Assembly: GCF_002909375.1 (NCBI RefSeq)
Contig: NZ_PPXD01000009.1
Span: 170,776 to 234,775 of the forward strand
Direction of reading: 5' to 3'
Source of the DNA: Cryobacterium zongtaii
GTDB lineage: Bacteria > Actinomycetota > Actinomycetes > Actinomycetales > Microbacteriaceae
Length of the DNA: 64,000 bases
Position numbers and translations under genes: made by a program. This document shows positions 50,883 through 58,124 of the stretch, piece by piece (positions within the stretch are counted from its first letter, which is position 1; each line of letters opens with the position of its first letter). Under the pieces are notes generated by a model. The model saw nothing but the letters and a program-made list of their open reading frames with translations, made no database searches and was not told where the DNA came from.

Positions 50883-51737
50883 TCAGTAGTCGACTCGGCG
50901 GCCGAAGCTGCGCTTGGCGCGGGGGCGTGGTGAGCAGAACGCCTCGCTGCCCAGGCGCACGAGCTCGTGCGGCTGGAGTCCGGCTGTGGCGGCGAAGGCC
51001 TCGAGGGAGGCGAAGCCGCCGCGCTTGGTGCGCTCGGCGACCGCCGCCTTGGCCGACCCGCGGTCCATCCCGGCGAGCTTCGCGAGCGTGCGCTGGTTCG
51101 CCGTGTTCACGTCGACGAGCTCGGCCGCGGGTGCGGGCGCAGCGGATGCCGGAGCCGGGGTCGAGGCGGCGCCGCGCGCGGCCGCGTCTTCCTCCGCACG
51201 GCGCTGGGCACGTGTGGACCGGCGCCGGCGCGGCGCCGCCGGCGCGGCAGCGGAATCGTCGAGGTAGTCCGACCTCGATGTGCCGCCGCCGCCCAGGAGC
51301 CGTTCCGCCTCCTTCGGCAGCGCCGCTGCACGCTGCGGCCTGCGCGTCGGTGCGCGCCGCGCCGCTCCGCCGCGGGGGTTGCCGAATATCGTGAGGCCGT
51401 TTTCGTTCCGCTCCCAGAGGAGCAGAAGCCAGCCCTGGTTGATGATCAAGCCGTGCAGCAAGACCACGAGGTACAGCGAGCCTTGGGCGATCTCACCCGC
51501 GGGATCCTCTGGAATCAGCACGATGATCGCGGCCACCCCGTACACACCGGCAATGATCCCCCAGGACCGGCGCCGGGCCACTATGGCCAGCAGCCCGAAG
51601 GCGAGCCACGCCAGTGCGCCGCCGCCGACCAGCAGGAGCAGCAACCACGAGCTGGCGCCGAGGCGCCAGTAGATCGACGGTCCCGTCGCGGTGGCCGTCA
51701 CCGGTGCGCCGCGCGTGCGACTGGGGGCGTTCGTCAT
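50883..51737 (-). CDS. Membrane protein with ComEA-type helix-hairpin-helix
   Basis: A 284-residue protein. Helices are predicted around 25-55, 62-78 and 84-105 (WLLLLLVGGGALAWLAFGLL, IIAGVYGVAAIIVLI, GSLYLVVLLHGLII). A basic, Ala/Arg-rich linker follows, then a helix-hairpin-helix at about 212-262: LVDVNTANQRTLAKLAGMDR and GGFASLEAFAATAGL, the pattern of ComEA/T2SK-type HhH modules that bind DNA or proteins. It is the last gene of the Ycf46-like operon, seven bases after the DUF1257-like gene. Function unknown; orientation of the HhH relative to the membrane is inferred as cytoplasmic. Confidence 0.75.
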   Translation of the reverse strand: MTNAPSRTRGAPVTATATGPSIYWRLGASSWLLLLLVGGGALAWLAFGLLAIVARRRSWGIIAGVYGVAAIIVLIPEDPAGEIAQGSLYLVVLLHGLIINQGWLLLLWERNENGLTIFGNPRGGAARRAPTRRPQRAAALPKEAERLLGGGGTSRSDYLDDSAAAPAAPRRRRSTRAQRRAEEDAAARGAASTPAPASAAPAPAAELVDVNTANQRTLAKLAGMDRGSAKAAVAERTKRGGFASLEAFAATAGLQPHELVRLGSEAFCSPRPRAKRSFGRRVDY

Positions 51738-51744
51738 CGGTTCG

Positions 51745-52239
51745 TTACGCTCCCGCGCGGACGTTGAGCACCATGGTCACGGTGTCATCCGCCTCCCGGG
51801 TCTCCGAGACGAGCTCAAAGCCCGAACCAGCCGCTCGAGCGCGAATCTTCGCCGCGACGGCCTGTTGCACCATCGCGGCATATTCGGTGTCGAGCTGCTG
51901 CAGAAGTCCGGTGGCACTCGCGACGGTGACGTCCCGGCCGTCCAAGCCCTCCACATGAGCCTCCCAGACCGAATCCTCGGTGAGGGTCATGGTCAGCGAG
52001 ACGCCGTCGATCTCGGCGGTGACACGCGAGCGTGACGCGTCGATGGCAGTGGCGCCGAGGTTCGTCAGAGCGTCGGCGAGCAGCGTGCTGTCCTTCATCC
52101 GGGTGCGTACCCGGATCGCGGGCCGAGATCCGGCGCCGTCCGTGCCCTTCGCCGTCACGGCAGCGCCGATCGCGCCGACACCGCCGGCAGCGGCGGCCGC
52201 GGCCAGGGCGAGGGGGAGGAGGATCAGGGTGACACTCAT
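51745..52239 (-). CDS. DUF1257 (Ycf35)-like protein with membrane anchor
   Basis: A 164-residue protein. Residues 1-32 form a hydrophobic Ala/Gly segment (signal anchor or TM). From about 42 it reads IRVRTRMKDSTLLADALTNLGA, then LTLTEDSVW-like strands and a C-terminal two-stranded block SGFELVSETREADDTVTMVLNV, closely following DUF1257/Ycf35 (SxVxTxIxDxxxLxxALxxLG). Cyanobacterial and plastid Ycf35 lacks such an anchor. The ATG overlaps the radical SAM stop (ATGA). Assignment is by pattern; a profile search would settle it. Confidence 0.7.
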   Translation of the reverse strand: MSVTLILLPLALAAAAAAGGVGAIGAAVTAKGTDGAGSRPAIRVRTRMKDSTLLADALTNLGATAIDASRSRVTAEIDGVSLTMTLTEDSVWEAHVEGLDGRDVTVASATGLLQQLDTEYAAMVQQAVAAKIRARAAGSGFELVSETREADDTVTMVLNVRAGA

Positions 52240-52937
52240 GCGCGTCTCGCTTTCGTTGCGGGCCGGTCCAGTCGGGGACCGAGGTCATGCAGGAGTTCTT
52301 CGAGCGCCGCGTCGTCGGCCCAACCGTTCACGTCGATCCGGCCGTCGGGGTGGATGCGGATTTCGAGCCGGTCGAGCCCGCCCTCCAGTTCGATCCGGGC
52401 GACCTCGGCGGCGTAGGCCGGGGTGAGCGCACGGATGCCCTGATTGGTCGACCCGAGCCAGGGGCGCCCGGCATCGGGCCGGTCACGCAGGTACGGTCCG
52501 TCGATGAGCAGGTCGGTGGCGTCGAGCAGCCGGGCGATGTCCGGCCGGGTCACCGACCAGCCGGTGAGCAGGTCGAGCGGGTAACCGGAGAAGGTCATCA
52601 CGGTCAGCCCGGCTGTGCGGAAGGCTTCCGCAATCGACGCGAGTGCGGCGGCCTGATCGAAGGGTTCACCGCCGAGAAGGGTGATTCCTTCGACGCCGGC
52701 GCTGACCGCATCCGCTGCAAAACGCTCGGCGAGCTGCGCCGTGTTCTCGACCGTGCCGCCGATCTCGGCCCAGAGCTGCGGGTTGAAGCAGCCGGGGCAG
52801 TGCACACTGCAGCCCTGCACCCACAGTGCCGAGCGCAGGCCGGGGCCTTCGGCGGTCGTCGCGGCCAGGAAGCGCGACCAGCGCAGGTCGGTGCCCGGCT
52901 TGGCGATCGGCTCGACAATGCCCAAGAGCAGGGTCAT
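52236..52937 (-). CDS. Radical SAM protein, NrdG-like single 4Fe-4S domain
   Basis: A 233-residue radical SAM protein. The cluster ligands Cys43, Cys47 and Cys50 lie in WVQGCSVHCPGCFNPQLW, a CxxxCxxC motif almost like activating enzymes of anaerobic ribonucleotide reductase; ITLLGGEPFDQ (about 86-95) is the SAM-binding GGEP. The C-terminus carries RLEIRIHPDGRIDVNGW, which echoes the PDG motif of the preceding small protein. No glycyl-radical enzyme gene is near. ATG 52937 overlaps the DUF2997-like stop by 4 nt. Its substrate is probably within the operon. Confidence 0.88.
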   Translation of the reverse strand: MTLLLGIVEPIAKPGTDLRWSRFLAATTAEGPGLRSALWVQGCSVHCPGCFNPQLWAEIGGTVENTAQLAERFAADAVSAGVEGITLLGGEPFDQAAALASIAEAFRTAGLTVMTFSGYPLDLLTGWSVTRPDIARLLDATDLLIDGPYLRDRPDAGRPWLGSTNQGIRALTPAYAAEVARIELEGGLDRLEIRIHPDGRIDVNGWADDAALEELLHDLGPRLDRPATKARRA

Positions 52938-53146
52938 CTGGCGCCGTCCCAGTTCTCTGCCGTCGTCTCCTGCTCCGCGGCGACCTGCGCGTACGCGTCC
53001 GTGAATGACGACGATGTCGTCTCGGCCTCGAGCATGTTCTCGAGCACGATGATGTAGTCCAGGCACTCGTTGCCGAACATGCCGAGGGTTTCGGCGTGCA
53101 CGGTACCGTCGGGCCGGACCTGCACGATGAGCTGCTTGTCTGTCAT
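52934..53146 (-). CDS. Small DUF2997-like protein
   Basis: A 70-residue protein. The first 45 residues, with IVQVRPDGTVHAETLGMFGNECLDYI, fit DUF2997 (IxVxPDGxVxxExxGxxGxxC). A single Cys lies in GNECLDY, and a polar, acidic tail of about 25 residues follows. In other genomes DUF2997 proteins stand beside DUF1257 and ferredoxin-like genes. Here it sits between the AAA+ and radical SAM genes with a 9 bp gap and a 4 nt overlap, so it is likely part of the same machine, and could be a radical SAM substrate. Confidence 0.7.
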   Translation of the reverse strand: MTDKQLIVQVRPDGTVHAETLGMFGNECLDYIIVLENMLEAETTSSSFTDAYAQVAAEQETTAENWDGAR

Positions 53147-53155
53147 GGGGTGTCC

Positions 53156-54784
53156 TTAGAAGTCAACGGTGCGTCCGCCGCGGCGGCTGGAAAGCCCCGC
53201 ACCGGTGGTGTCGCCGGCGCCGACCAGCGCGTCTTCGTGGGGGTCGATGTCTTCGCTGCCGGTCGCCCGCACGGCGCGGACCTCGGCCCAGGCGCGGATG
53301 GCCTGCACCTCCTCGGCCTGGGTGACGGCGAGCGGGATCATATTGGTGATCGCCTCGGTGAGATCGTGCAGGGTCGCCGGCCGGCGTTCGGCGAAGGCCT
53401 CGTAGAGCGCCACGATGACGGCCTGCTCGATCTCGGCGCCGGAGTAGTTGTCGCTGTCGTCGACGAGCTTCTCCACGTCGGATGCGCCGATGGCCGCGAG
53501 CCCGTTGCCGGCGGTGGCGTTGGAGGCGAGCTGGATGCTCCAGATGGCGCGCCGCTCGACGGCGGTGGGCAGGTCGACGAAGAAGATCTCGTCGAACCGG
53601 CCCTTGCGCATGAACTCCGGCGGCAGCGAGTCGATGTTGTTGGCCGTGGCGACGACGAACACCGGATGCTGCTTCTCCTGCATCCAGGTGAGGAAGTACC
53701 CGAACACGCGCGCGGTGGTGCCGGAGTCTCCGGTGCCCGTGGTGTTGGAGAAGCCCTTCTCGATCTCATCGACCCAGAGGATGCACGGGGCCACGGCCTC
53801 GGCGGTGGCGAGTGCGGTGCGGAGGTTCTGCTCCGAGGAGCCGACGAGTCCGGAGAAGATCCGGCCGATGTCGAGCCGGAGCAGCGGCAGCCCCCACGAC
53901 GCCGCCATCGCCTTCGCGGTCAGCGACTTTCCACAGCCGGGAACGCCGGTGATGAGGACTCCCTTCGGGGCCGGCAGGCCGAACTCCTCGGCCTCGGCCA
54001 GCCAGGAGCCGTCGCGCCTGGACAACCACCGCTTGAGGTTGTTCAGACCGCCGACGGAGTCGAGGTCGAGGGCTTTGGTGACGAAGTCGAGCAGGCCGGA
54101 CTTGCTGACGATCTGGCGTTTCTCGTCGAGCACGACGGTGATGTCGCTCGAGGTGAGCCGGCCGTCGTCGACCATCGCACGGGCGAACGCGTTCTCGGCC
54201 TCGGACATGGTCAGGCCGCGGGCGGCCTGCACCAGGGCCTCGAGGGTCTTTTCGTCGGCCTGCACCTTGATCCGGCCGCTGCCCGACGCGTTGTTCTCGA
54301 TCATGGTGTCGAGCATCGAGCGCAGTTCGGTGGTGTTCGGCAGCGGGAACTCGAGCAGGTGGGCGAGCTTGTCCAGCTCGGGTGGGATGCACCGAACCGG
54401 AGCCGTCACGACCAGCGCGCGGGCGGCATCCGCGTGGCGCAGTTCGAGAACGGTCTCGCGCACCTTGCGGATGATGACGGGGTCGCCGGGGCGTTGCTCG
54501 GTGCCGAAGTAGGCGTGCAGGTCGCAGAACACGAAGACGGCGTTCTCGGAGATGCCGACGATGTGATCGAGCGCCCGGGCGGGAGTGGTCGTGTTGTTGA
54601 TGCCCTTGCCGTCGGGACCGATCAGCCCGGTTGCGCTCGTCCAGGTCCACACCTCGCGGGGGCGCCGTAGCGCCTGGGCGGCGCGGGTGACCTCTTCGAG
54701 GGCGCGCACCTCCTCGCTGGTTTCGATGTACAACAGCGGCAGGCGGGCCTTGAAGGCCTGGTCGAGCGTCTCGGCGAAACTCAT
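53156..54784 (-). CDS. Ycf46-like AAA+ ATPase
   Basis: A 542-residue ATPase. The N-terminal half begins with [18 protein letters not shown], as in Ycf46, and resembles a degenerate ATPase domain. The AAA+ module (about 240-500) has Walker A GVPGCGKS (280-287), Walker [11 protein letters not shown] with Asp339-Glu340, sensor 1 VVATANN (378-383) and the Arg residues of FMRKGRFDE (Arg393, Arg396). Typical of hexameric remodelling ATPases. The Ycf46 family is known in cyanobacteria, with a proposed role in inorganic carbon regulation. Here it follows a membrane-anchored protein with a 4 nt overlap. Confidence 0.88.
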   Translation of the reverse strand: MSFAETLDQAFKARLPLLYIETSEEVRALEEVTRAAQALRRPREVWTWTSATGLIGPDGKGINNTTTPARALDHIVGISENAVFVFCDLHAYFGTEQRPGDPVIIRKVRETVLELRHADAARALVVTAPVRCIPPELDKLAHLLEFPLPNTTELRSMLDTMIENNASGSGRIKVQADEKTLEALVQAARGLTMSEAENAFARAMVDDGRLTSSDITVVLDEKRQIVSKSGLLDFVTKALDLDSVGGLNNLKRWLSRRDGSWLAEAEEFGLPAPKGVLITGVPGCGKSLTAKAMAASWGLPLLRLDIGRIFSGLVGSSEQNLRTALATAEAVAPCILWVDEIEKGFSNTTGTGDSGTTARVFGYFLTWMQEKQHPVFVVATANNIDSLPPEFMRKGRFDEIFFVDLPTAVERRAIWSIQLASNATAGNGLAAIGASDVEKLVDDSDNYSGAEIEQAVIVALYEAFAERRPATLHDLTEAITNMIPLAVTQAEEVQAIRAWAEVRAVRATGSEDIDPHEDALVGAGDTTGAGLSSRRGGRTVDF

Positions 54785-55596
54785 GGTGTTCCTCTCGGGG
54801 TTTCGGCGGGGTCCGGTTCGACAACTGTCGGGGCATCCAGCGCCAGTTCGTCGATGTCGACCGACCAGGCACCCCGGCCGTCGTCGGCCTCGATGGAGAT
54901 GTAAACGGCGTCGGTGGGGTCCCAGGACAGGCGTTGATCGACGTCGCCGGACTCGATGATGGGTCGGTCTGACCGCTCCCCGATGGTCTGGATGGTCACG
55001 TAGAAGATTCCCTCGCCCTTGTGCTGGAAGCGTGCGCTGACCGCGTCGCCGCGGTAGACGAGGAAGTCGTTGCCCTCGCCGCTGGCGAACCCGTCGGTGA
55101 TCTCGTCGACCTCCGCCTTTTGCAGGGTGAGCTCCCACGGGTCGTCGGTACGCACCCACAGTTCGAGGTCGCCGTCGGGCGGGAGGACGAGTGCTTCATC
55201 GTCGGGGTCGTAGAAGTACCCGATGTTCTCCGGGTAGCCGCGGTCATCGGCGGGCTGGTTGAGATCCTCGACCCTGGTGGCGTAGAGGTCGAGATAGTCG
55301 CCAGAGACGAGCCGCACGATGTAGGGGTCTTGAGCGTGGTCCTCGAGGGGAATGCGGATCAGGCCGCTGCCCTCGCCCGAATAGGTGGTGCCGTCTGGTT
55401 CGAAAACCGGCGGATCCTCGACGTCCCACGGGTTCTCCCCGTCGCCGAGGATCGCGAAGCCCTCGTCGCCGATCCCGACGTCGGCGTAGGTGTTGAGTGC
55501 GCCGATAAAGAGAACCACGGCGCCCCAGGCCCAGACCCACACCGAGAACGTGCGGATACGTCGCCGAGCCGTGCTCGACACCGAGACGTTCCCCAT
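54781..55596 (-). CDS. Membrane-anchored extracytoplasmic protein of the Ycf46-like operon
   Basis: A 271-residue protein with a basic N-terminus (RRRIRTF), one helix WVWAWGAVVLFIGALNTYA (about 20-38) and an acidic, beta-rich domain of about 225 residues outside. Two similar modules may be present, each with an ELWVRTDDPW- or VYISIEADDGRGAW-like strand pair followed by acidic loops; DGRGAW could be a ligand or calcium loop. I recognise no family. ATG 55596 is preferred over an upstream start. It is first in the operon, 146 bp from the divergent deazaflavin gene, and may be the sensor or docking partner of the ATPase. Confidence 0.75.
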   Translation of the reverse strand: MGNVSVSSTARRRIRTFSVWVWAWGAVVLFIGALNTYADVGIGDEGFAILGDGENPWDVEDPPVFEPDGTTYSGEGSGLIRIPLEDHAQDPYIVRLVSGDYLDLYATRVEDLNQPADDRGYPENIGYFYDPDDEALVLPPDGDLELWVRTDDPWELTLQKAEVDEITDGFASGEGNDFLVYRGDAVSARFQHKGEGIFYVTIQTIGERSDRPIIESGDVDQRLSWDPTDAVYISIEADDGRGAWSVDIDELALDAPTVVEPDPAETPRGTP

Positions 55597-55698
55597 ACTC
55601 ACGATGCGTCTCCTCCCCCCGGTGCGCGCGGCGCAGTGTTCACAGACTACTGGGGGCAAAGCCGAGGCGAGCGGGCGGAACGGTTGTACAGTCGCGCT

Positions 55699-55712
55699 GA
55701 ACGGATCCGTTC
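55699..55712. promoter_or_regulatory. Perfect 14 bp palindrome between divergent units
   Basis: GAACGGATCCGTTC is a perfect inverted repeat in the 146 bp gap between the Ycf46-like operon (start 55596) and the deazaflavin gene (start 55743). It sits 31 bp before the latter, at promoter position for it and upstream of the operon, and may be an operator for one or both. Confidence 0.55.
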
Positions 55713-55742
55713 CGACCGAGCAACCGAGAGGAAACGATCGTC

Positions 55743-56240
55743 ATGACGACCCCCGGCCGCGGTAGCGAGACCGGAGAGCGGACCCCGTGGCTGCCGCCGC
55801 GCTGGTTCGTCGTGCTGGCCTGGAAAGTGCACAGGGCCCTGTTCCGCCTGACCGGTGGACGACGTGGACTGTGGCGTGCGCGGCCCCAGCGGTGGGGTGC
55901 GCTGCGGCTGACCACGACCGGGCGCCGCAGCGGTCAGGAACGGTCCGTGATCGTGGGCTATCTGGAGGACGGCCCGAACCTGGTGACCCTGGCGATGAAC
56001 GGCTGGGGCGAAGCCGAGCCCGCGTGGTGGCTGAACCTGCAGGCGCAGCCGCGCTGCGAGGTCCAGCTCGCCGATGGGACCCGCCACGTCGTCGCGCGCG
56101 CCGCGACCGGAGGGGAACGTTCCCGGCTGTGGGACCGCTGGCGGACGGTGGACAAGGACCTCGACGGTTTGGCCCGCCGCCGCCCGACCGAAACTGCCGT
56201 TGTGGTCCTCGAACCTGTTCCCGCCTCCCGCGAACCGTGA
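55743..56240 (+). CDS. Deazaflavin (F420)-dependent nitroreductase-family protein
   Basis: A 165-residue protein of the Ddn / DUF385 split-barrel family. LRLTTTGRRSGQERSVIVGYLEDG and AWWLNLQAQPRCEVQLADG (about 55-115) are the conserved cofactor-binding blocks. Members use F420H2 to reduce quinones or nitro compounds. GAGAGGA lies upstream of ATG 55743. The final residues SREP and stop are encoded by repeat copy C, as with the other copies. It precedes an alcohol dehydrogenase but the palindrome probably ends its transcript. Confidence 0.87.
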   Translation: MTTPGRGSETGERTPWLPPRWFVVLAWKVHRALFRLTGGRRGLWRARPQRWGALRLTTTGRRSGQERSVIVGYLEDGPNLVTLAMNGWGEAEPAWWLNLQAQPRCEVQLADGTRHVVARAATGGERSRLWDRWRTVDKDLDGLARRRPTETAVVVLEPVPASREP

Positions 56241-56289
56241 GTTAAGCACCGGAATCTGGCGGTTCCTGGGGCAAAACTCACGGTTCGCG
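56229..56289. repeat. Dispersed palindromic repeat, copy C (61 bp)
   Basis: Outer arms are a perfect 15 bp inverted repeat, CGCGAACCGTGAGTT and AACTCACGGTTCGCG, with an inner CGGAA/TTCC pair. It matches copy A at 20 of the first 23 positions. The left arm holds the TGA of the deazaflavin gene (56238-56240). It lies 23 bp before the alcohol dehydrogenase start. Confidence 0.85.
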
Positions 56290-56311
56290 GGCTGAGGGTT
56301 AGGCTTTTCGG

Positions 56312-57361
56312 ATGCGTGCAACAGTTATTTACGGCGAGCGGGATGTCCGACTCGATGAAGTTCCCAACCCCGTCCTGTCCACCGGCGGTGACGCCATCGT
56401 GCGGGTGGTGGCGGCCTGCGTCTGCGGGTCAGACCTCTGGCCGTACCGCGGCGTGACCGCCACCGACGAGCCGCACCGGATCGGCCACGAGTTCGTCGGC
56501 ATCGTCGACGAGATCGGTCCTGACGTCACCACCATCAAGGTCGGCGACTTCGTCATCGCCCCGTTCTACGACTGCGACAACACCTGCGTCAACTGCCGGA
56601 ACGGCGTCAGCACCTCCTGCCTCAACGGCGGCTGGTGGGGCTCGGACGACCAGCTCGGCGGCTTCGCCGACGGCGCCCAGGGCGAACGGGTGCGGGTTCC
56701 GCACGCCGACGGTTCGCTTGTCGCCACCCCCGTACAGCCCACGGATGACCAGGTCCCTGGCCTGCTCACCCTCGCCGATGTGATGGGCACCGGCCACCAC
56801 GCTGCCGTCTCGGCCGGCGTCACCGTCGGCAGCACCGTCGTCGTGGTCGGCGACGGGGCCGTGGGCCTCTGCGCGATCATCGCCGCCAAGCGCCTGGGCG
56901 CGTCCCGCATCGTGGCCATGTCCCGTCACGCCGACCGGCAGGCCGTCGCCCGCGAATTCGGTGCCACCGACATCGTCGAGGAGCGGGGCGACGCGGGTGT
57001 CGAGAGCATCCTGGAGATGTTCGACGGTGTCGGCGCCGACTGCGTGCTCGAGTGCGTTGGCACCGAGGAGTCGATGGACCAGGCGATCCGCTCGACCCGG
57101 CCCGGCGGCATGGTCGGCTACGTCGGCGTGCCCAACGGCGGCGCCGAGCTGCCGATCAAGGCCCTCTTCGGCCGCAACGTGGGCGTGAACGGCGGCGTCG
57201 CATCCGTGCGCGGATACGTTGAGGAGCTGCTGCCCGAGGTGCTCAGCGGAGCGATCAACCCCGGCCGGGTCTTCGACCTGCAGCTGCCGCTGTCCGAAGT
57301 GGCGCTGGCCTACGCCGCCATGGACGAGCGCCGCGCCATCAAGGTGCTGCTGCGCCCGTAG
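56312..57361 (+). CDS. Zinc-dependent alcohol dehydrogenase (MDR family)
   Basis: A 349-residue medium-chain dehydrogenase. Catalytic-zinc ligands are Cys38 in ACVCGSDLW and the His-Glu in IGHEFVGIV; a structural zinc site is suggested by CDNTCVNCRNGVSTSC. The NAD(P) site is VVVVGDGAVGLCA. Substrate unknown; similar actinobacterial enzymes act on small alcohols or formaldehyde-related compounds. No clear ribosome site is seen before ATG 56312, perhaps because the palindrome ends just upstream. A strong terminator follows. Confidence 0.92.
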   Translation: MRATVIYGERDVRLDEVPNPVLSTGGDAIVRVVAACVCGSDLWPYRGVTATDEPHRIGHEFVGIVDEIGPDVTTIKVGDFVIAPFYDCDNTCVNCRNGVSTSCLNGGWWGSDDQLGGFADGAQGERVRVPHADGSLVATPVQPTDDQVPGLLTLADVMGTGHHAAVSAGVTVGSTVVVVGDGAVGLCAIIAAKRLGASRIVAMSRHADRQAVAREFGATDIVEERGDAGVESILEMFDGVGADCVLECVGTEESMDQAIRSTRPGGMVGYVGVPNGGAELPIKALFGRNVGVNGGVASVRGYVEELLPEVLSGAINPGRVFDLQLPLSEVALAYAAMDERRAIKVLLRP

Positions 57362-57370
57362 CCCCGTCGC

Positions 57371-57420
57371 GAACCGCGAACGCCCCTCTGCTCGCCGAGC
57401 GGAGGGGCGTTCTTTGGTTC
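57371..57420. terminator. Bidirectional intrinsic terminator
   Basis: GAACGCCCCTC (57378-57388) pairs perfectly with GAGGGGCGTTC (57402-57412), with an inner GCTC-gcc-GAGC and an outer GAACC/GGTTC. TTT follows on the plus strand. It lies between convergent genes: 10 bp after the alcohol dehydrogenase stop and 7 bp before the nitroreductase stop. Confidence 0.85.
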
Positions 57421-57426
57421 AGGGGC

Positions 57427-58002
57427 TTAGTCGTTGACCAGCAGGATCTCGGTCAGCGGCTTGCGGGTGCGCGGCGCGATCTCGCGTTCGAGCAGTTCGG
57501 GGCTGAGCGCGTCGGCGTCGCCGAGCACACCCAGCACGGTCACGGTGACGGCGTCCTGGTTCTCCTTGAGACGGAACGCACTTGCCAGCGCCTTGCGGTC
57601 GATACCGCCCAGCTGGTGGCTGAACAGGCCCTCGTGCTGGGCCTGGATGGTGAGGTGAGCGACGGCCTGGCCGAGGTCGTACTGCGCCCAGGGGTTGTCA
57701 CCTTCGGCGATGTTGAGGATCAGCACCGACGCCTTGTCGGCCCAGGCCTGGTTGAAGCCCATCAGGTTCGCGTGGATCTTGGCGAAGCTCTCGGAACCGC
57801 GGCGTGCGACGATGAACCGGGCCGGCTGGTTGTTGTTGCCGGATGGCGCCCAGCGGGCGGCCTCGAGCACGGTGGTGAGGGTGTCCTCGTCGATGACGGC
57901 GGTCGGGTCGAAGCCGCGCGGGCTCCAGCGCTCGGCCATCGCGGGGAGGATCGGAGCCGTCGTGTCCGCGGCGCGGCTGTGGGTGTCGGTGATGAGGGTC
58001 AT
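57427..58002 (-). CDS. Nitroreductase family protein
   Basis: A 191-residue FMN-dependent oxidoreductase. RWSPRGFDPTAVIDEDTL, EAARWAPSGNNNQPARFIVARRG (the FMN-binding SxxNxQP) and LGQAVAHLTIQAQHEGL are family blocks. Such enzymes reduce nitro compounds, quinones or enones with NAD(P)H. It stands alone, 122 bp from the acyl-CoA ligase gene on the same strand; that gap holds no gene that I can support. Confidence 0.92.
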   Translation of the reverse strand: MTLITDTHSRAADTTAPILPAMAERWSPRGFDPTAVIDEDTLTTVLEAARWAPSGNNNQPARFIVARRGSESFAKIHANLMGFNQAWADKASVLILNIAEGDNPWAQYDLGQAVAHLTIQAQHEGLFSHQLGGIDRKALASAFRLKENQDAVTVTVLGVLGDADALSPELLEREIAPRTRKPLTEILLVND

Positions 58003-58124
58003 GATGCCCGGCTTTCTCTGGTGCGTGTCTGTCGATTGGTGCGGGGCATCATCGTCCCAATCTGGTCAACGCGGTGCGGGCGCGGTTATTCCATGCGCCC
58101 GCATATTTGACCCGATACCGTCGG

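Noticed and set aside
50883..55596. The Ycf46-like operon as a known anti-phage system
   Set aside because: No nuclease, toxin, reverse transcriptase, TIR or other recognised defence effector is present; a defence role cannot be claimed from sequence.
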